Source: Candidatus Eiseniibacteriota bacterium (GTDB lineage: Bacteria > Orphanbacterota > Orphanbacteria > Orphanbacterales > Orphanbacteraceae). From it: DNA of 64,000 nucleotides. Positions within the stretch are counted from its first letter, which is position 1. Each line of letters starts with the position of its first letter. The translations under genes were made by a program, and so were the position numbers. This document shows positions 59,159 through 64,000 of this stretch, in pieces. The notes below the pieces were generated by a model. That model had not been told where the DNA came from. It worked only from the letters and a program-made list of their open reading frames with translations, and searched no databases. The stretch spans positions 62,001 through 126,000 of the forward strand of contig JAJRWB010000080.1 in assembly GCA_024276995.1 (NCBI GenBank), read 5' to 3'.

Positions 59159-61492
59159 ATGACGATCGAGATCGCCATTCTCTTCGCCATTCTCACCGGA
59201 ATGGCTTGGCTCTTTTTCACCGAAAAGCTGCCCGTCGATCTCACCGCGTTCGCAGGACTCGTCGTTCTAGTACTCGCCCGGTTCATCGCCCCGAGCGAGG
59301 CGTTCACCGGATTCGCCTCTCCCGCGGTGATCACCATGCTCTCCATCTTCTTCGTGAGCGGCGCGCTCCTTTACACCGGAGTGGCCGACTTTGTGGGGCG
59401 GCAGGTGCACAGGATGATCGGCGGTAACGAGACGCTCCTCGTCGTGGCGATCATGCTCGTCGCGGGCGGGCTGTCGGCGTTCATGAACAATATCGCCGCC
59501 ACGGCGGTGCTCCTCCCGGCGGTGGCGAGCATCGCGAAGAAGACGGGCGTCTCCCCGTCCCGCCTCTTCATCCCCCTGTCGTTCGGCGCGATTCTCGGCG
59601 GCACCACCACGCTCGTCGGCACGCCGCCGAACATTCTCGCGGCCGATATGCTCCGTGAAAGGGGCCTCGAGTCGTTCTCTCTCTTCGATTTCGCCCCCCT
59701 CGGTCTCACGCTCCTGCTGGGCGGCGTCCTTTTCATGATCACTTTCGGAAAGCGTCTCCTCCCGAGGAGGGATATCAGTGAGAGCGCCGGGCCGGAAAGC
59801 GATCTCGCGCACACGTACAGGCTCGAGGAGAATCTCTTCTCCATCCGGATACCGTTCGGTTCCGCCCTCGACGGCATGACGCTGCGCGAGACGAAGCTCG
59901 GTACCGCGCTCGGCGTGCAGGTGGTAAGCATCATCCGGGAAGGGAGACGCGAGCTCGCCCCTTCCGGGTCGTCCACCCTCCTCGGCGGCGACCGCCTCGT
60001 GGTCCAGGGGAAATACGCAGATGTCCAGAATCTTTTCCGCGTGCAAGGGGTGGCGATCGCCGACGCCGAGCCCGACGATCTCAGCCGCGCCGAGGGAAGG
60101 GTGAGCGGGATCACGGCGCGGGTGAGGGCCGACTCGATGTTCGAGGGGAAGACGCTGAGACAGCTCCGTTTTCGCGAGAAACTCGGTGCCGTGGTGATCG
60201 CCATACGCAGGGGCGGAGAGTTGATCGATACCGAACCGGCCGACGTCCGGCTCAGAGAAGGGGACGAGCTTCTCGCCATCGGAACGCTCGTCCAGCTCGA
60301 AGAGGTGGCGCTCCAGGGAGGATTCGAAGTGGCCCGCATGGGACGCTCCACCTTCGAGGACTTGAGGGGGCATCTCTTCCAGATGGCCATTCCGGAAGAC
60401 TCCGCCCTGGAAGGGGAGACCATCGCGAATCTCGGCATGTCCCGACTGATGGGGCTGACCATCGCGGGGATCCGCCGCGACGGAAAGACACGCCTCGCCG
60501 TGGCGCCCGAGGAGAAACTCCGCGCCGGGGATCGCCTTCTCGTGACGGGGAAGCCGGAGCGGATCCGCTCCCTTCTCAGCCTCGGCGGCATCGAGGTCGA
60601 CCGGAACGTGACCGAATCGCTCATCCTTTCCGATGAAATCGGTCTCGTCGAGGCGACGCTGGCGCCCCGTTCGATGGCGGCGGGCAAGACGCTGGTCGAT
60701 CTCGATTTTCATGAACGCTTCGGCCTGCAGGTGCTCGCCCTCTGGCGCGAGGGGAAGCCGATCCATTCCGGCCTCTCGCGCCTGAGGCTCCGCTTCGGCG
60801 ACGCGCTCCTCATCCAGGGACCGTGGAGTCGGATCCGCGTGTTCGGGAGGAGCGGCGATTTCGTCACCCTTTCGCCGCAGGCGCAGGAACCGCGCCGCTC
60901 GAAGAAGGCGCCCTTCGCCGTGGGCGCCCTCGTCCTGATGGTCGCTTTCGTCGTGGCCGGCTGGCAGCCGATTCACGTGGCCGCCTTCACCGCCGCCACG
61001 CTCGTGGTCCTTTTCGGCGCCATCACCATGGAAGAGGCCTACCGAGCCGTCGAATGGCGCGCCGTCTTCCTCGTGGCGGCGATCCTGCCGGTGGGGATCG
61101 CCATGGAGCGCACCGGCGCGGCGGCCCTTCTCGCACGCACCGTGACCGACATCGCCGGCCCGTACGGGCCGTACGCCGTACTCGCCGGGCTCGTTCTCCT
61201 CGCGAGCGCCCTGAGCCAAGCGCTCGACGGGGCCCCCGCGGTGGTGCTTCTCACGCCGGTGGCGCTCCAGGTGGCGGAAGAGATGGGCATCTCCGACCGA
61301 TCGGTGATGATGGGCGTCAGTCTGGCGGCGTCGGCGGCGTTCATGACCCCCTTCAGTCACAAAGCGAATCTCCTCGTCATGGGCGCCGGCGGCTACCGCG
61401 TTTCCGACTACCTCCGTGTCGGCACGCCGCTGACGATCCTCCTCCTCGCCCTCCTTGTCGTTCTGGTGCCGGTGTTCTTCCCGTTTCATTAA
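59159..61492 (+). CDS. SLC13/DASS-type transporter with four RCK_C (TrkA-C) domains
   Basis: A 777-residue membrane protein. The first transporter half (about 1-200) has AAIMLVAGG-like helices, NNIAATAVLLPAV and GGTTTLVGTPPNI, the DASS-family re-entrant motif. Four RCK_C units lie in the large cytoplasmic loop (about 220-580), each ending in a D-x-L-L/V-x-x-G strand: GDRLVVQG, GDELLAIG, GDRLLVTG, GDALLIQG. The second half has DGAPAVVLLTPVALQ and TPFSHKANLLVMG. Similar proteins carry sulfate, citrate or other anions with sodium. RCK_C domains sense nucleotides or ions; two is the common number. Sulfate is an attractive substrate given sat and cysC. Confidence 0.88.
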   Translation: MTIEIAILFAILTGMAWLFFTEKLPVDLTAFAGLVVLVLARFIAPSEAFTGFASPAVITMLSIFFVSGALLYTGVADFVGRQVHRMIGGNETLLVVAIMLVAGGLSAFMNNIAATAVLLPAVASIAKKTGVSPSRLFIPLSFGAILGGTTTLVGTPPNILAADMLRERGLESFSLFDFAPLGLTLLLGGVLFMITFGKRLLPRRDISESAGPESDLAHTYRLEENLFSIRIPFGSALDGMTLRETKLGTALGVQVVSIIREGRRELAPSGSSTLLGGDRLVVQGKYADVQNLFRVQGVAIADAEPDDLSRAEGRVSGITARVRADSMFEGKTLRQLRFREKLGAVVIAIRRGGELIDTEPADVRLREGDELLAIGTLVQLEEVALQGGFEVARMGRSTFEDLRGHLFQMAIPEDSALEGETIANLGMSRLMGLTIAGIRRDGKTRLAVAPEEKLRAGDRLLVTGKPERIRSLLSLGGIEVDRNVTESLILSDEIGLVEATLAPRSMAAGKTLVDLDFHERFGLQVLALWREGKPIHSGLSRLRLRFGDALLIQGPWSRIRVFGRSGDFVTLSPQAQEPRRSKKAPFAVGALVLMVAFVVAGWQPIHVAAFTAATLVVLFGAITMEEAYRAVEWRAVFLVAAILPVGIAMERTGAAALLARTVTDIAGPYGPYAVLAGLVLLASALSQALDGAPAVVLLTPVALQVAEEMGISDRSVMMGVSLAASAAFMTPFSHKANLLVMGAGGYRVSDYLRVGTPLTILLLALLVVLVPVFFPFH

Positions 61493-61710
61493 ACACCGAT
61501 TTATTTTGTAACCCGGTTGACGGCAACCTGTTGGCAATGTTTGTCACCTTTGCTCCTTGTCAGGGAAGCGGTCGATCCTTATCGTATGCGCGAGAGGTCG
61601 CGGCACCGATCCGTGCCGTGGAAGCAAACGATGACACCATCGATTACGGGGTCGCCGTTCACCCGGCATGACGAATCCGGTCCCGGATCTCGAACAGCTG
61701 AAGGAATGGT

Positions 61711-63246
61711 GTGATCTTGAGTGACGAACAGAAAGTGAAGCGCTTCGTCGTACCCCGCTACGCGATCAACAAACTGAGTTTTGCCGGTTTCGTGATGCTC
61801 CTGTTCACCGCCGGAACGATGGTCGTCGCCCTCGCCCTGGCGGCGATCATCGGCGAATCGAATCCCTACATGGGGATTTTCGTGTACATGGTACTTCCCT
61901 TCTTCCTTCTCATCGGAATGGGGCTGATTCTGATCGGCATGTACTTCACCCGGCGGAAGGTGAAGCGGCTCGGCGACGAGGCGATACCGAGAAGACCGCG
62001 CATCGATCTGAGCAAGAGCGCTCACCGGAACACGATGTACATGATCATTGCGGGTGTGCTCTTCTATATCGTGCTCAGCGTCGTGGGGAGCTACGGTGCC
62101 TACCATCACAGCGAATCGGTGGAGTTTTGCGGCGAGACGTGCCACGTGGTGATGGAACCGGAGCGTGTGGCGTACCGCAACTCGACGCACGCGCGGGTGG
62201 CGTGCACCGCGTGTCACGTCGGACCGGGCGCGGGCTGGTACGCGAAATCGAAGCTCTCGGGCGCGTACCAGGTGTACGCGGTGTTGACCGACAAGTTTCC
62301 CCGCCCGATTCCGACGCCCATCGACAATCTGCGACCCGCGCAGGAAACGTGCGAACAGTGCCACTGGCCGGAGAAGTTCTTCGGCGCCCAACAGAGGATT
62401 TTCGACCACTACATGTATGATAAGGAAAACACGTACTGGCCGATCAACATGCTGATCAAGACGGGCGGTGGAAGCCCGACCACGGGCCACACGTCGGGAA
62501 TCCACTGGCACATGAACATCCAGACGGAAGTGGAGTACATCGCCCGCGACGAGAAGCGGCAGGACATCCCGTGGATCCGGATCACGGATCGCCAGACCGG
62601 CAGGGTGACGATCTACCAGAACGATGACGATCCGCTCACCGACGAGGAGATCGCCGCGGCCGTGCCGCGGAAGATGGACTGCATGGACTGCCACAACCGG
62701 CCGAGCCATAAGTTCCGGTCGCCCACCTACGCCGTCGACTATGCCATCAGCACGGGGGCGATCGACCGGTCGATCCCCGAGATCAAGAGGGTCGCCGAGC
62801 AGGCACTCATCGGGGACTATGCCACAAGGGAAGAGGCGGAACACGGCATCGCCAACACGATTCTCACGTTCTATCTGAACAACTATCCCGACTTCAACCG
62901 CGAGAATATCGGGCTGATCGACCAGGCGGTGGCTGCGACACAGTACCAGTACAGCCAGAACTTCTTCCCCGAAATGAAGGTCCGCTGGGACGAATATCCG
63001 GACAACATCGGCCACTTCATCTCCCCGGGGTGCATGCGCTGCCATACCGGGAGTCACAGGAGCAGCGACGGCCGCGAACTGACGCGCGACTGCAGGGCGT
63101 GTCATGCGATCATCGCTCAGGGGACGGGGGACCGGGCGCAGATGGCCGTCAATGAAGAGGGTCTCGATTTCGAGCACCCCGAGGATATCGACGACGCGTG
63201 GAAGGAGATCGGCTGTTTCGAGTGCCACACGGGAACGCAGCCGTAA
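61711..63246 (+). CDS. Membrane-anchored seven-heme c-type cytochrome (NapC/NirT-related)
   Basis: A 511-residue protein. Three N-terminal helices (about 25-47, 57-78, 108-128) anchor a periplasmic domain with seven heme-binding motifs. These are FCGETCH (139, three residues between Cys) and the standard CTACH (165), CEQCH (213), CMDCH (323), CMRCH (441), CRACH (460) and CFECH (501). The FCxxxCH..M start and HARVACTACHVGPG follow NapC/NirT-type quinol dehydrogenases that pass electrons from the quinone pool to periplasmic partners. GTG at 61711 has AAGGA upstream. The 218-base gap before it holds no other gene. The likely partner is the heme lipoprotein that follows. Confidence 0.87.
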   Translation: MILSDEQKVKRFVVPRYAINKLSFAGFVMLLFTAGTMVVALALAAIIGESNPYMGIFVYMVLPFFLLIGMGLILIGMYFTRRKVKRLGDEAIPRRPRIDLSKSAHRNTMYMIIAGVLFYIVLSVVGSYGAYHHSESVEFCGETCHVVMEPERVAYRNSTHARVACTACHVGPGAGWYAKSKLSGAYQVYAVLTDKFPRPIPTPIDNLRPAQETCEQCHWPEKFFGAQQRIFDHYMYDKENTYWPINMLIKTGGGSPTTGHTSGIHWHMNIQTEVEYIARDEKRQDIPWIRITDRQTGRVTIYQNDDDPLTDEEIAAAVPRKMDCMDCHNRPSHKFRSPTYAVDYAISTGAIDRSIPEIKRVAEQALIGDYATREEAEHGIANTILTFYLNNYPDFNRENIGLIDQAVAATQYQYSQNFFPEMKVRWDEYPDNIGHFISPGCMRCHTGSHRSSDGRELTRDCRACHAIIAQGTGDRAQMAVNEEGLDFEHPEDIDDAWKEIGCFECHTGTQP

Positions 63247-63250
63247 GAAA

Positions 63251-63276
63251 TTATCCGATAACCGGATAAGGTTATC
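63251..63276. repeat. Nested inverted repeats after the cytochrome gene
   Basis: GATAACC (63257-63263) and GGTTATC (63270-63276) form a 7-base stem with a GGATAA loop, while TTATCC (63251-63256) can also pair with that loop. The two pairings are mutually exclusive. No T-run follows, so a simple terminator is doubtful; an operator or mRNA-stability element is possible. Confidence 0.45.
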
Positions 63277-63418
63277 AGAACCGTGGAAAACATTGACGTC
63301 CCCGACGATTTGGTCAAGAATCCGACGGAGGAACGCCCCGGCACGGCTTGTTACTCGTTCGGAACCGTCGATCCCGCGGGATGATCGATCCCGGGATGGT
63401 GGAGAAGGAGGAAGGATC

Positions 63419-64000
63419 ATGACTCGGAGCCACCTTCAGGCTGTAATCCCGATTGTGACGGCGTGCGTCATTCTTGCCGCCGGGTGCGGAGACGACAAGA
63501 AAATCGTCGAGGTCGCCGCCACGTCGCCGATCGAGGTGGACGTGGTCGTCTCCTCCGATTCGATCGATACCGGGGTGAAAGTGACCGTCCAGGCGGTCGC
63601 CACGGTGACCGGATCGGAATCGAAACTGGACAACCTGGCCTACCACTGGGTGGCCACGGGTGGGGCGTTCGCCGACGCCGACGTCGACAGCACCGTCTGG
63701 ACCGCCCCGGACAGCAGCTCTCTCTATACATTAAGTGTAACCGTTACCGATGGAGAGGTGGTGGGCATCGGCACGGCGGACATCCAGGTGGGCGAATATG
63801 TTCCCGCCGACAGCCCGTTCTACAGGGGGGCGTCGTACTGTTCCCTGTGCCACTCCCAGGACGAGGGCGACTTGGACCAGTATCTCGCATGGTCGCAAAG
63901 CGCCCATGCCGGCGCGATCGGCGCCCTCGAGGAGATCGGCCAGGAAGAGAATAGTTACTGTCTCGGCTGCCATACCGTGGGATCGGAAGGGCTGAATGCG
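63419..64000 (+). CDS. Multiheme c-type cytochrome lipoprotein, N-terminal part (runs off the window)
   Basis: The first 194 residues are visible. A lipobox (ILAAGC, about residue 23) predicts a lipoprotein. An Ig-like/PKD-type beta domain follows (about 35-130: VDVVVSSDSIDTGVKVTVQAV, WTAPDSSSLYTLSVTVTDG). Heme motifs CSLCH and CLGCH then appear with the distal-type histidine SAHAG between them. The C-terminus is cut by the window end, so more hemes may follow. AAGGAGGAAGG precedes the ATG. It is probably the electron-transfer partner of the membrane cytochrome upstream, at the outer or periplasmic face. Confidence 0.82.
   Translation, partial: MTRSHLQAVIPIVTACVILAAGCGDDKKIVEVAATSPIEVDVVVSSDSIDTGVKVTVQAVATVTGSESKLDNLAYHWVATGGAFADADVDSTVWTAPDSSSLYTLSVTVTDGEVVGIGTADIQVGEYVPADSPFYRGASYCSLCHSQDEGDLDQYLAWSQSAHAGAIGALEEIGQEENSYCLGCHTVGSEGLNA

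Noticed and set aside
59267-61537. A 756-codon minus-strand open frame opposite the SLC13-type transporter
   Set aside because: Hydrophilic His/Arg/Glu-rich translation typical of antisense to membrane-protein codons; no start signal or domain.
1-64000. CRISPR arrays, insertion sequences, rRNA or tRNA genes, prophage
   Set aside because: No regularly spaced repeats, transposase or integrase motifs, or RNA-gene sequences were recognised by eye. Intergenic gaps are mostly under 130 bases. A dedicated tRNA/Rfam scan could still find small RNAs.

Overview
The window is GC-rich bacterial DNA, densely coded on both strands, with short intergenic gaps and many 4-base ATGA/GTGA overlaps. Two GT9 heptosyltransferase-like genes, a WaaE/KdtX-like GT2, many lipoprotein signal peptides and a FlgD-like C-terminal sorting domain point to a Gram-negative organism. 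The domain mix resembles FCB-related candidate phyla (Eisenbacteria, Krumholzibacteria or Latescibacteria type). That placement is an inference from gene content only.

Layout. 1-6.9 kb (minus): end of an aldo/keto reductase, a CPBP membrane protease, then an envelope-glycan block (GT2, two GT9, a GT-C/TPR fusion) and a UPF0200-like kinase. 7-9.8 kb (minus): secreted heparinase II/III-like lyase. 10.1-13.8 kb (plus): FmdB-type zinc ribbon, a GT39-like membrane protein, and a YtrA-type GntR regulator with a membrane protein behind a clear promoter/operator. 13.85-24.06 kb (plus): the most distinctive region. From one strong promoter it runs: small ribbon-helix-helix (RHH) protein, ATP sulfurylase, alkaline-phosphatase-superfamily (AP) protein with a dismantled active site, APS kinase, three more AP phosphodiesterase-like proteins, a second RHH protein and an Oxa1/DUF106-like membrane protein. 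24.2-26.7 kb (plus): LolCDE/MacB-like ABC transporter with an embedded DUF2238 protein. 26.7-30.6 kb (minus): GT-C protein and an M28 peptidase with an inserted beta-propeller. 30.7-38.6 kb (plus): AP phosphodiesterase broken by TAG, M1-like peptidase, sulfatase-fold lipoprotein, heavy-metal-binding lipoprotein, another AP lipoprotein. 38.6-43.7 kb (minus): sulfatase-fold/TPR lipoprotein and an ABC-2 exporter. 43.8-45.6 kb (plus): OsmC, small Cys-rich protein, ChaN/EreA-like lipoprotein. 45.6-50.4 kb (minus): YhaN/YhaO-like (Rad50/Mre11-like) pair. 50.6-51.3 kb: secreted protein-isoaspartate methyltransferase broken by TAA. 51.3-59.0 kb (minus): TPR metalloprotease, sulfotransferase, small membrane protein, OPT transporter, DUF3179 protein with an in-frame TGA, zinc-finger anti-sigma and ECF sigma factor. 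59.2-64 kb (plus): SLC13-type transporter with four RCK_C domains, then a seven-heme membrane cytochrome and the start of a heme lipoprotein.

How it fits together. Sat and CysC make PAPS, which the sulfotransferase at 54.2 kb could use. Eight AP-superfamily proteins lie in the window. Several proteins of unrelated fold (both RHH proteins, APS kinase, AP phosphodiesterases and a sulfatase-fold protein) share a short C-terminal helix ending in LGY plus a hydrophobic residue. This tail links the sulfate-activation operon to the later AP genes and is the best candidate here for an undescribed system. Three genes carry single in-frame stops (TAG, TAA, TGA) and one regulator lacks a standard start codon. 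These need read-level checking before any biological reading.
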